From Betaproteobacteria bacterium (GTDB taxonomy: Bacteria; Pseudomonadota; Gammaproteobacteria; Burkholderiales; Rhodocyclaceae): a DNA stretch of 5,729 bases. The stretch is taken from positions 1 through 5,729 of the forward strand of contig JAPTVL010000541.1 of NCBI GenBank assembly GCA_028065725.1. Direction: 5' to 3'. Position 1 is the stretch's first letter. Every line of letters begins with the position of its first letter. The notes below the pieces were generated by a model. The model was not told the origin of the DNA and did no database searches. It saw nothing but the letters and a program-made list of their open reading frames with translations. A program made the translations under genes and the position numbers. Below, piece after piece: positions 1-5,729 of this stretch.

Positions 1-2
1 TG

Positions 3-506
<504 letters not shown>

Positions 507-526
507 GATCGCTGCGTTCCGATCTT

Positions 527-558
527 GCGAAGCCCCGCTCCGGCGGGGTTTCGCTTTT
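527..558 (+). terminator. Rho-independent terminator of hppA
   Basis: A 12-bp stem (527-538 with 543-554, one G-T wobble, core GCCCCGC/GCGGGG) with loop TCCG is followed by TTTT at 555-558. It begins 20 bp after the hppA stop. Read on the minus strand the stem is followed by AAGATC rather than a T run, so it would be a poor terminator for the converging LysR gene. Confidence 0.9.
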
Positions 559-590
559 GGGTGCCCGATTCGATCGGCCCATCGGGACTC

Positions 591-1499
591 TCAGCCTTTA
601 TTCAAAGACTGCGGCTTCCCTGTAGCCGCGCTGCGCGCGGCGTCGGCACGCAGCGCGTCGGCCAGCCGGGTTAGCGCCGGAGCGTGCAGCGTGCGCGGCA
701 TTGCCAGCAAGGTCCGCAGGCGGGCCACCCGCGCCGGCACCCCGCGCAGCGACAGGGCGTCGCGTTGCGGGTAGATCTCCAGGACCGAGCGCGGCACCAG
801 ACTGACACCCACCCCGGCGGCGGCGGCCGCAAGGATGGCGTGGTAGGAGGCGAATTCGAGCACCCGCGCCGGCACCACACGCAGCGTCTGCAGCCATTGC
901 TCCAGGCGTCGGCGATAGGCGCAGCCCTGGCCGTAAAACACCAGCAAGGTCTTGCCGCTCAACCGCCGCGGATCGTCCAGCAGCGGAGAACCGGCGGCTG
1001 CCACCAGCACCAGTTCTTCCTGGTACAGCGGCACTCGCGCGAAGCGTGCGCTGTCGACCTCGTCGCCAACGATAGCGGCGTCCAGCGTTCCTGCCTGCAG
1101 TCGCGCGATCAGCTCGCGCGAGGGTGCGGTCTGCAACTCAACCATGACCTCGGGATGGCAGCGGTGAAACTCCGCGAGCGGATGGGGCAACCGACTGGCG
1201 GCTACGCTCTCCATCGCACCCAGGCGCAGCCGCCCGCACACGGCATCGAGGCGCACCGCGACACGCGCCTCCTCGGCGAGCCCCAGCAAGCGATCGGCGT
1301 AGCCGAACAGCGCATCGCCGGCGGCGGTCAACCGCAGTGTCCTGCCGTCGCGCTCGAACAGCGCTACGCCCAGCGACGATTCCAACTGCTGGATGCGTGC
1401 CGTAACACTCGATTGCGCGCGGTGCAGACGCAACGCCGCGCGGCCGACGCCGCCAGCTTCGACCACGGCCTGAAAAGCTTCCAGCTCACGCAGGTCCAC
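591..1499 (-). CDS. LysR-family transcriptional regulator
   Basis: This is a DNA-binding regulator of about 302 aa, normal for the family, and probably controls the divergent transporter gene. The N-terminal winged HTH covers roughly residues 1-60: the start MDLRELEAFQAVVEAGGVGRA, recognition-helix region HRAQSSVTARIQQLE at about 26-40, then LGVALFERDGRTLRLTAAG. An effector-binding domain follows from about residue 88 (GRLRLGAMESVAASRLP, later GTLDAAIVGDEVD and AAAAGVGVSLVPRSVL). The inducer cannot be told from sequence. I prefer the GTG at 1497-1499: it gives the canonical MDLRELEAF start and has GGA 10 nt upstream. A TTG at 1506-1508 would add three residues, but GGA is then only 1 nt away. 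The gene converges on hppA and is divergent from the MFS gene across 97 bp. The frame is intact. Confidence 0.93.
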   Translation of the reverse strand: MDLRELEAFQAVVEAGGVGRAALRLHRAQSSVTARIQQLESSLGVALFERDGRTLRLTAAGDALFGYADRLLGLAEEARVAVRLDAVCGRLRLGAMESVAASRLPHPLAEFHRCHPEVMVELQTAPSRELIARLQAGTLDAAIVGDEVDSARFARVPLYQEELVLVAAAGSPLLDDPRRLSGKTLLVFYGQGCAYRRRLEQWLQTLRVVPARVLEFASYHAILAAAAAGVGVSLVPRSVLEIYPQRDALSLRGVPARVARLRTLLAMPRTLHAPALTRLADALRADAARSAATGKPQSLNKG

Positions 1500-1596
1500 G
1501 ATCGTCAAATCCGATGTGTTTGTTCTGAATAATTCGATTTCATAGTTTGATATTGACGCCTAATATGGCGTCCTGCAATCCCCTGTGGACGCATCC
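1500..1596. promoter_or_regulatory. Divergent LysR/MFS intergenic control region
   Basis: This 97-bp gap is markedly AT-rich in its middle (about 1517-1567) compared with the GC-rich genes on both sides. It holds a short perfect dyad GAAT-A-ATTC at 1527-1535. For the transporter, TAATAT at 1561-1566 is a fair -10 with a weak TTCATA (1539-1544) 16 bp upstream, as expected for an activator-dependent promoter. A TTGACG at 1553-1558 has no good -10 partner. No exact LysR T-N11-A box can be assigned with confidence. Confidence 0.5.
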
Positions 1597-2766
1597 ATGA
1601 ACGCACCTCTGCGCATCGCCCTGACCGGCATGCTGCTGCTGGCCATCGCCCTCGGCATCGGTCGTTTTCTGCTCACCCCGCTGCTGCCGATCATGCAGGC
1701 GGATGCCGGACTGACTCTGGTCGGCGGCGGCTGGCTGGCATCGGTCAACAATCTCGGCTACCTGGCCGGAGCCCTGCTCTGCACCGTGGTGGCGCTGCCG
1801 CAGCGGCGCGCGCTGCGCGGGGGACTGGTGGCGATTGCGCTGTCCACCGCGGGCATGGGACTTGCCCATGGCATGGTGCCGTGGCTGGTCTGGCGCTTGT
1901 TGGCGGGCGTCGCGGCGGCGGTTCTGGTGGTGCACGGCATCGCCTGGAGCATGCGCCGTGTATCCGCATCGGCGCATCCCTTGCTCGAAGCGCTGGTGTT
2001 CACTGGCACCGGCGTCGGCATCGTGGTGAGCGGTGTGGTGGTGGCCGGAACGCAGCACATGGGCGTGAGTTCGTCGGCGAGTTGGATCGGCTTCGGCCTG
2101 GCCTGCGCCGTGGCCACGGCACTGAGCTGGCGCTCGCTGGGCGAGGCACCTCCTGCGGCAACGGTACACGACCATGCCGCAACCACGGCAAGGCCGACGG
2201 GTCCGGCATGGACGCTCATCGCCGCCTATGGTTTGATCGGCTTCGGCTATGTGATCCCCGCTACCTTTCTACCGGTCATCGCCGGCGAGCGCCTGCACCT
2301 TCCTGCGCTGCGCGAGTGGTTCTGGCCACTCTACGGCGCGGCGACCGTCGTCCTGACCCTGCTGTTGCCGCGCATCTTGCGGCACATCGATAACCGCTCT
2401 GCTCTGGCGGGAACTTGTATTTCGATGATCGCGGGCATCGCCCTGATCCTGGCCTGGCCGAGCATCATCGGCCTCGCATTGGCGACGATGTTGATCGGTG
2501 GCGTACTCATGCCCATCGTGATGGTGGTGATGCGCGAAGCGCGCCTGCTGATGCCGCATGACCATACCCGCCTGATCGCCGCGCTCACCACCGCGTTCGG
2601 CATCGGGCAGATCGTCGGGCCGTTGACCGCGGCCTGGCTGGCCGCGCGGCAACACAGCTTCGATGCGCCGCTGATGATCGCGGTGCTGGTCCTCATGGCG
2701 GCATTCGGGCTCGTTCTGGCGCAGACGCGCGGCGTCGCGGAGCCAGCCGGCGAGATCCGGCCGTAA
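1597..2766 (+). CDS. YbfB/YjiJ-family MFS transporter
   Basis: This is an inner-membrane permease of the major facilitator superfamily, 389 aa, a normal length for the YbfB/YjiJ group, whose substrates are mostly unknown. The N-terminus matches that group: IALTGMLLLAIALGIGRFLLTPLLP (about residues 7-31) with the GIGRF motif in the first helix, then GGGWLASVNNLGYLAGAL (43-60). About twelve hydrophobic segments can be traced. A hydrophilic His-containing central loop (HDHAATTARPTGP, about 191-203) separates the two six-helix halves, and GIGQIVGPLTAAWLAA (335-350) lies in the C-terminal half. I chose ATG 1597, which has GTGGA 7 nt upstream; a GTG at 1585 would add four residues and overlap that site. 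The divergent LysR gene probably regulates it. Export of a small organic compound is possible but not shown by the sequence. Confidence 0.92.
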   Translation: MNAPLRIALTGMLLLAIALGIGRFLLTPLLPIMQADAGLTLVGGGWLASVNNLGYLAGALLCTVVALPQRRALRGGLVAIALSTAGMGLAHGMVPWLVWRLLAGVAAAVLVVHGIAWSMRRVSASAHPLLEALVFTGTGVGIVVSGVVVAGTQHMGVSSSASWIGFGLACAVATALSWRSLGEAPPAATVHDHAATTARPTGPAWTLIAAYGLIGFGYVIPATFLPVIAGERLHLPALREWFWPLYGAATVVLTLLLPRILRHIDNRSALAGTCISMIAGIALILAWPSIIGLALATMLIGGVLMPIVMVVMREARLLMPHDHTRLIAALTTAFGIGQIVGPLTAAWLAARQHSFDAPLMIAVLVLMAAFGLVLAQTRGVAEPAGEIRP

Positions 2767-2778
2767 AGGCCAGCGCAC

Positions 2779-3005
2779 CACGTGGCGCTCATGAGCGCCA
2801 ACCTGGCACGCCTGCCCTACCTCATCCGATTCAGCCGGCGCACGTGGCGCGTGGTCCTGCAAAATCTGGCACTTTCCGTGGTGGTGATTGGCTCGCTCAT
2901 CGCCGGGGCGGTGACGAGTTACTTCACGCTTCCCATCGCCGTCCTCGCGCACTGATCAGCGAGTTCGTGGTGATCGCGAGCGGGCTGCGCATGCTCAGGA
3001 CGTAG
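2779..3005 (+). pseudogene. Heavy-metal P-type ATPase, orphan C-terminal remnant with frameshift
   Basis: Translation from 2779 reads HVALMSANLARLPYLIRF, then SRRTWRVVLQNLALSVVVIG and SLIAGAVTSYFTLPIAVLAH, up to a TGA at 2953. From 2955, in another frame, it continues ISEFVVIASGLRMLRT to a TAG at 3003-3005. Together this matches the last part of P1B-type metal ATPases: the end of the phosphorylation domain (DVALMS..L..LP..I), the SRRT...QN stretch, and the last two membrane helices ending in GLRMLR. The step from cac to atc needs one extra base, so a one-base deletion plus a substitution around 2953-2954 is the simplest reading. Metal-binding, actuator and phosphorylation domains (DKTG, the CPC-type motif) are absent; homology starts abruptly 12 bp after the transporter stop. 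It cannot pump. Metal specificity cannot be assigned from this tail. Confidence 0.82.
2783..2800. repeat. Perfect 18-bp palindrome just after the MFS gene
   Basis: TGGCGCTCATGAGCGCCA is fully self-complementary. It begins 16 bp after the transporter stop, at the point where the ATPase remnant starts. No T run follows, so it is not a classical intrinsic terminator, although it could form a transcript-end hairpin. It also encodes VALMSAN of the remnant, so chance is possible. Confidence 0.6.
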
Positions 3006-3008
3006 TAT
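3003..3008 (+). repeat. Target-site duplication of the IS, left copy (TAGTAT)
   Basis: TAGTAT lies directly outside the left inverted repeat and is repeated exactly at 4957-4962 outside the right one. Its TAG is the stop codon of the ATPase remnant. Confidence 0.88.
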
Positions 3009-3020
3009 CCCGAGTTCGTC
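3009..3020 (+). repeat. IS left terminal inverted repeat
   Basis: CCCGAGTTCGTC is the exact reverse complement of 4945-4956. Complementarity is lost immediately inside these 12 bp. Confidence 0.9.
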
Positions 3021-3071
3021 GTCCAGTGTTGCAAGTGGTTGATGTGGCGTGGTGTGGTTTTGAATTTGACA

Positions 3072-4796
3072 CTACAAGACGCTGGCAGCGGATGGCCGTT
3101 TGGAGGGAGATTGTCGCCGCCGCTGACGCGTGCTCGGAAGCGGCAGCGCCTGCGCATCGGGCAACGACAGTTTCAGTTGTTCGCAGAGTACGCGGTGCTC
3201 GGCACGGATCGCGCTGGTGGTGTGATGGGTGGCGCCGTCCACGGTGACCTCGTGCGCCTGGATCCGGCGCAACTGCTGCAGCGCGCGCTCGGGGCTCTCC
3301 GAACGCTTGCCGGCGCGCAGCCGTGCGCGCAGGTGGCGATGCAGCACCAGGGCAAGAAAACAGATCGCCGCGTGCGCGCGGATTCGTTCCGGCAGGCGGT
3401 GATACATCGGCGCGATCTCGATCTCCTGCTTGAGCACGCGGAAGCCGCGCTCGATGTCCGCCAGCGCCTTGTAGCGCTCGACCACGGCCGCCGCGTCCAG
3501 AGTGTCGATGCGGGTCACCAGGATCAGGGTGCCATCGAGCGCCTCGGCACGCGCCAGGGAGCCCAAGTCGATGTCGTAGGAGAACAGCCCGTTGGCGATG
3601 TGCGTCTTGACGATGCGCCCGAGCCCAGCGTCCTCGATCAGGCTCTGGATCTGGTGATAGACCCCGCCGTCGCTCAGTGCCCGACCGCGGGTGCGCTCTC
3701 CACGCTCCTGTGCTTCGAGCTTGCCGACGCGCTCCGCCGCCAGCGCCTCGATCTCCGCCAGCGCCGCCGCGCGGTGCTCGCGCATCGACTGCGCCCGTTC
3801 GGCATCGCGGGCCACGATCAGCCGGCGCCCGGCGTGATCCCGGGTCTCCCGGATGCCTGTGGCGTCCGCGGCAAAACCCAGCGCCTGAACGTGACCGGCA
3901 TAGTCGCCATAACGGCGCGCCGGCACCGCCATGATGTAGTCCACCGCCACTTCAGGCGCATCCAGTTGCTCAAGCTGGTCGTGGTTCATCAGGCCCCGGT
4001 CTGCCACGATCACCACCCGCTTCACGGCCAGCCGCGCCTTCAGCGCTTGCACCATGGCGAGCAGGGTCGAGGGCTCCGAGACGTTGCCTTTGTGCACGGT
4101 ATGCAGCAACGGCAAGCCGCAGGCGCTCTGCACCACGCCAATGACCACCTGACGCGCCGGCAGATCCCGGTCCTTCGAGTGGCCGAACGCGCGCAGGTCG
4201 CCCGGCAGCTCGCTCTCGCCCTCGGCCCGCACCGTCGTCAGATCGTAGAACACCACCGACAACTCCTCATCCAGCAGTGGCCGCAGCGCCTGGAGGACCT
4301 GCCCCTGCAGGGCGTCGGTCACTTCATCGAGGGCATCCATCGCGCGCAGCAGCGCCGGGTGATTGGCCTGCTCGGTGGCGATACCGGGCATCACCGCCGT
4401 CTCCAGCCAGCGCAGGGTGCCCAGCTTGGAGCCCGCATCGCACAGCCGATGAAAGACCATCGTGCGGATCCAGGGCTCGTGTGCGGTACGGCGCGCACCC
4501 AGCGCCCGCCGCAAGGCCGATTCCAGGCCCAGGGATTTCCACAACTGGGTCAACGCCCACGTGTCGCCCAGGCTGCGGGCAGGCGCGCAGGCGATGTGCG
4601 GGGACGGCGAAGCGACGCTCGCGTCACCCCCCACGCGCTGCAAGCCGCGCACCAGGGTTTCGATCTGTTCCGCCGACAGCTGATCGATGCGACCGAAGGA
4701 GAACAGCACGCGTTGACGGACGCCTGCGGGCGTGCGGTAGCTCTCGACGAGCTGCAGGTACTCGCGGGGTCCGGACTGGGTGCGGCGCAGGAACAT
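3072..4796 (-). CDS. IS1634-family DDE transposase
   Basis: This 574-aa transposase of the IS4-like DDE superfamily cuts and joins the ends of the surrounding IS. The catalytic triad can be seen: Asp185 in VVFYDLTTV, Asp266 in VVIVADRGLM, and Glu449 in RYKALADIERGFRVLK, where Y442, R450 and K456 resemble the Y-R-E-K signature of the IS4 group. A long insertion between the second Asp and the Glu (about 183 residues, including a charged helical stretch near 335-370) is typical of this group. The N-terminus (FLRRTQSGPREYLQLVESYR) is also characteristic. The C-terminal 30 residues are basic and low in complexity (RQRRRQSPSKRPS). ATG 4794-4796 is the only good start; an in-frame stop lies about 40 bp upstream and no strong ribosome site is seen. 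The frame is intact, so the enzyme may be functional. A long open frame on the opposite strand is a GC-rich shadow. Confidence 0.95.
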   Translation of the reverse strand: MFLRRTQSGPREYLQLVESYRTPAGVRQRVLFSFGRIDQLSAEQIETLVRGLQRVGGDASVASPSPHIACAPARSLGDTWALTQLWKSLGLESALRRALGARRTAHEPWIRTMVFHRLCDAGSKLGTLRWLETAVMPGIATEQANHPALLRAMDALDEVTDALQGQVLQALRPLLDEELSVVFYDLTTVRAEGESELPGDLRAFGHSKDRDLPARQVVIGVVQSACGLPLLHTVHKGNVSEPSTLLAMVQALKARLAVKRVVIVADRGLMNHDQLEQLDAPEVAVDYIMAVPARRYGDYAGHVQALGFAADATGIRETRDHAGRRLIVARDAERAQSMREHRAAALAEIEALAAERVGKLEAQERGERTRGRALSDGGVYHQIQSLIEDAGLGRIVKTHIANGLFSYDIDLGSLARAEALDGTLILVTRIDTLDAAAVVERYKALADIERGFRVLKQEIEIAPMYHRLPERIRAHAAICFLALVLHRHLRARLRAGKRSESPERALQQLRRIQAHEVTVDGATHHTTSAIRAEHRVLCEQLKLSLPDAQALPLPSTRQRRRQSPSKRPSAASVL

Positions 4797-4944
4797 GTGC
4801 GCACGATAGTTGCTACGCCTAAGCCATGCAAATTACATTACCGACAGAACGTGACACTACACGCTCACGCCCCAAAAACACCCCGCAAACCCAACAGCTA
4901 CCGTCATCAGCAGACGCCCATCGACCCGTTTTTCAGGCAAAAGT

Positions 4945-4956
4945 GACGAACTCGGG
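4945..4956 (-). repeat. IS right terminal inverted repeat
   Basis: GACGAACTCGGG is the exact complement of the left end at 3009-3020. It lies 148 bp upstream of the transposase start. Confidence 0.9.
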
Positions 4957-4962
4957 TAGTAT
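4957..4962 (+). repeat. Target-site duplication of the IS, right copy (TAGTAT)
   Basis: This is an exact copy of 3003-3008 next to the right inverted repeat. The sequence that follows (CCCAAACC) is the original continuation of the target, leading into the DUF302 gene. Confidence 0.88.
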
Positions 4963-5008
4963 CCCAAACCTATGTTTGACTTTTTATCCTCAGCGAAGGA
5001 GTAACAAC

Positions 5009-5401
5009 ATGAGCACCCGGTACGGTTTCGGCAAGACGGTCGCATCTTCTTTCGATGCGGCAGTCGACAAGGTCACCCAGGAACTCCAAAAGGAAGGCTT
5101 CGGCGTGTTGACGGACATCGACGTGGCGGCGACGCTGAAGAAGAAACTCAACCAGGACATACCGCCCTACCGCATCCTCGGGGCCTGCAACCCGCCGCTG
5201 GCGCACCGGGCACTGGAAGCGGAACCGTCAATCGGCCTACTGCTGCCGTGCAACGTGGTGGTGCGCCAGGACGATGCGGGCAAGGTGCAGGTGGAATTCA
5301 TGGACCCCAATGCGGTGCTCAATCTGGTGAACAAGCCGGAGGTCCATCAATTGGCCAGCGAGGTTAGGCAAAAGCTGGAGCGGGTCATGCAGGCCCTGTA
5401 A
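5009..5401 (+). CDS. DUF302 domain protein
   Basis: This is a small soluble 130-aa protein made of a single DUF302 domain; no signal peptide is seen. The family's biochemical role is not established. Visible marks are the N-terminal helix-forming SFDAAVDKVTQELQKEGFGVLTDIDVAATLKKKL (residues 14-46), the conserved YRILGACNPPLAHRALEAEPSIGLLLPCNVVV (54-85) with Cys60, His66 and Cys81, and the strand DDAGKVQVEFMDPNAVL. The two cysteines in conserved positions would suit metal or redox chemistry, but this is inference. The start is set by AAGGAG at 4996-5001, 7 nt before ATG 5009; the open frame reaches further left into the IS but that extension is not coding. Before the IS arrived the gene lay 52 bp behind the ATPase stop, so they were probably co-transcribed. 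It must now rely on its own or an IS-derived promoter; I see no convincing one. Confidence 0.93.
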   Translation: MSTRYGFGKTVASSFDAAVDKVTQELQKEGFGVLTDIDVAATLKKKLNQDIPPYRILGACNPPLAHRALEAEPSIGLLLPCNVVVRQDDAGKVQVEFMDPNAVLNLVNKPEVHQLASEVRQKLERVMQAL

Positions 5402-5421
5402 CGCTCAAGAGGTGGGACATC

Positions 5422-5517
5422 ATGCAGATAGGCAAAGGAGCTTCGATCCTGGCGCACCTCCTTCAGCAATTCTGCATGCAATGTCATTGCAAAGGAGCGC
5501 TCGTTGTCGCGCGCTGA
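5422..5517 (+). CDS. Possible 31-aa leader ORF before the WYL regulator
   Basis: An ATG at 5422 preceded by GAGGTG (5409-5414, spacing 7 nt) opens a 31-codon frame, MQIGKGASILAHLLQQFCMQ and so on, ending at TGA 5515-5517. It begins 20 bp after the DUF302 stop and overlaps the regulator's start (5504) by 14 bp in another frame, a layout that would allow translational coupling. I recognise no family. It contains three cysteines and one CxC. It could be chance; the start signal and the overlap are the only support. Confidence 0.3.
   Translation: MQIGKGASILAHLLQQFCMQCHCKGALVVAR
5432..5498 (+). promoter_or_regulatory. Possible leader switch: repeated ribosome-site sequence and complementary CTCCTT
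   Basis: The 10-mer GCAAAGGAGC occurs at 5432-5441 and again at 5489-5498, where it is the ribosome site of the WYL gene. CTCCTT at 5458-5463 can pair with the AAGGAG of either copy, giving two mutually exclusive hairpins, one of which would hide the regulator's ribosome site. This is only a pairing argument; no covariation was available. Confidence 0.3.
5477..5491. promoter_or_regulatory. 15-bp dyad, candidate operator or hairpin before the WYL regulator
   Basis: TGCAATG-T-CATTGCA is a perfect inverted repeat with a one-base centre, ending directly at the AAAGGAG ribosome site of the regulator gene. Its position suits an autoregulatory operator of an HTH protein or an RNA hairpin near the start codon. 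Confidence 0.45.
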
Positions 5518-5729
5518 ACGCCTGCTCAAATTGATGCAATGCCTGCGCCGTCATCGCTACCCGGTGAGCGGCGCCGTTCTGGCGTCCGAACTCGGCATCA
5601 GCCTGCGCACTCTCTACCGGGACATCGCCGCGCTGCAGGCCCAGGGCGCGCAATGCCCTGGCCAAGATCGCGGCCGTCTTGCCGACCGATCTGCGCAAGA
5701 GTCTTCATCGGTCCTGCGCAGGTCTGGGT
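5504..5729 (+). pseudogene. YafY-type HTH/WYL transcriptional regulator, broken by internal deletion (runs off window)
   Basis: A TTG start at 5504-5506 lies 6 nt after AAGGAG (5492-5497). The first 49 codons are a good N-terminal winged HTH of the YafY group: SRAERLLKLMQCLRRHRYPV, then SGAVLASELGISLRTLYRDI and AALQAQGA, with LRTLYRDI as the recognition helix. After about 5650 this frame becomes unrelated (CPGQDRGRL...). A different frame, from about 5646 to the window end, reads ARNALAKIAAVLPTDLRKSL and on, which resembles a part of the same family normally some 50-60 residues further along. The linker region (in relatives a GEAGVGYVLRPGF-like stretch) is missing. So an internal deletion plus a frame change has joined two parts of one gene. 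The WYL domain, if still present, lies beyond the window. Intact protein would bind DNA and sense a ligand through WYL; this copy could yield at most a short HTH peptide. Confidence 0.8.

Larger units (their letters stand above)
3009..4956 (-). mobile_element. IS1634-like insertion sequence (IS4-type DDE), complete
   Basis: The element is 1948 bp. Its ends are a perfect 12-bp inverted repeat: CCCGAGTTCGTC at 3009-3020 and its complement GACGAACTCGGG at 4945-4956. A 6-bp duplication TAGTAT flanks both ends. It carries one transposase gene on the minus strand, with 63 bp of non-coding sequence to the left end and 160 bp to the right end. There is no passenger gene. As I recall, the IS1634 family has elements of about this size, one large transposase and short target duplications of around 5-6 bp, which agrees. 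Matching ends, matching duplication and an intact reading frame suggest a recent and possibly still active insertion. The right-end 160 bp should hold the transposase promoter. I cannot name the exact IS without a search. Confidence 0.92.

Noticed and set aside
684..1532. 282-codon plus-strand frame opposite the LysR gene
   Set aside because: The opposite strand encodes a full LysR protein with HTH; this frame has a Gln/His/Arg-rich shadow composition and no family match.
2269..2952. 227-codon minus-strand frame over the MFS and ATPase tail
   Set aside because: It is antisense to the transporter and has low-complexity His/Arg/Gln composition, so it is a shadow frame.
3003..3011. A 9-bp target duplication TAGTATCCC
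   Set aside because: The right inverted repeat ends in GGG, which pairs with CCC of the left end; assigning CCC to the IS gives symmetric 12-bp ends and a 6-bp duplication.
3039..4946. 635-codon open frame on the plus strand opposite the transposase
   Set aside because: It lies antisense to a clear DDE transposase, its translation is rich in Arg, Gln and His with no recognisable domain, and it runs across IS non-coding ends. It is a GC-rich shadow.
4976..4981. TTGACT as a -35 box for DUF302
   Set aside because: A correctly spaced -10 would fall on the ribosome site (GAGTAA), which is a poor match.
4826..5008. N-terminal extension of the DUF302 frame back into the IS
   Set aside because: The strong ribosome site at 4996-5001 fixes ATG 5009, the domain begins there, and the extension crosses the IS end and the target duplication.

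Overview
The window is GC-rich bacterial chromosome, probably gammaproteobacterial. The C-terminal sequence of the proton pyrophosphatase and the overall coding style fit Xanthomonadales-like bacteria, but this is an impression from sequence and not a database result. No rRNA, tRNA or CRISPR was seen.

Left part (1-1600): the window opens inside the 3' end of a membrane proton-pumping pyrophosphatase gene (hppA), closed by a clear rho-independent terminator. Converging on it from the right is a LysR-family regulator on the minus strand. Across a 97-bp AT-rich gap this regulator is divergent from a YbfB/YjiJ-type MFS transporter (1597-2766), the usual arrangement of a LysR regulator controlling its neighbour.

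Middle part (2767-4962): directly after the transporter's stop lies an orphan C-terminal tail of a heavy-metal (P1B-type) ATPase, about 73 codons, with no catalytic domains and a one-base frameshift near the end. An intact IS1634-like insertion sequence (3009-4956, minus-strand DDE transposase of 574 aa, 12-bp perfect terminal inverted repeats) has landed exactly at the stop codon of that tail. The target duplication TAGTAT flanks it on both sides.

Right part (4963-5729): removing the IS in thought puts the ATPase stop 52 bp upstream of an intact DUF302 gene with a strong ribosome-binding site, so ATPase and DUF302 genes probably once formed one metal- or redox-related transcription unit. After DUF302 come a possible 31-codon leader ORF, a near-symmetric operator-like dyad, and the start of a YafY-type HTH/WYL regulator. 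That regulator is broken: its HTH segment is joined out of frame to a piece normally much further along the protein, which points to an internal deletion at a short GCGCG homology.

Overall this is a decaying accessory stretch next to a housekeeping gene: a remnant ATPase, a fresh-looking IS, a stranded DUF302 gene and a broken regulator. I see no convincing new multi-gene system. The most interesting points are the reconstructed ATPase-DUF302-regulator locus and the leader structure before the regulator.
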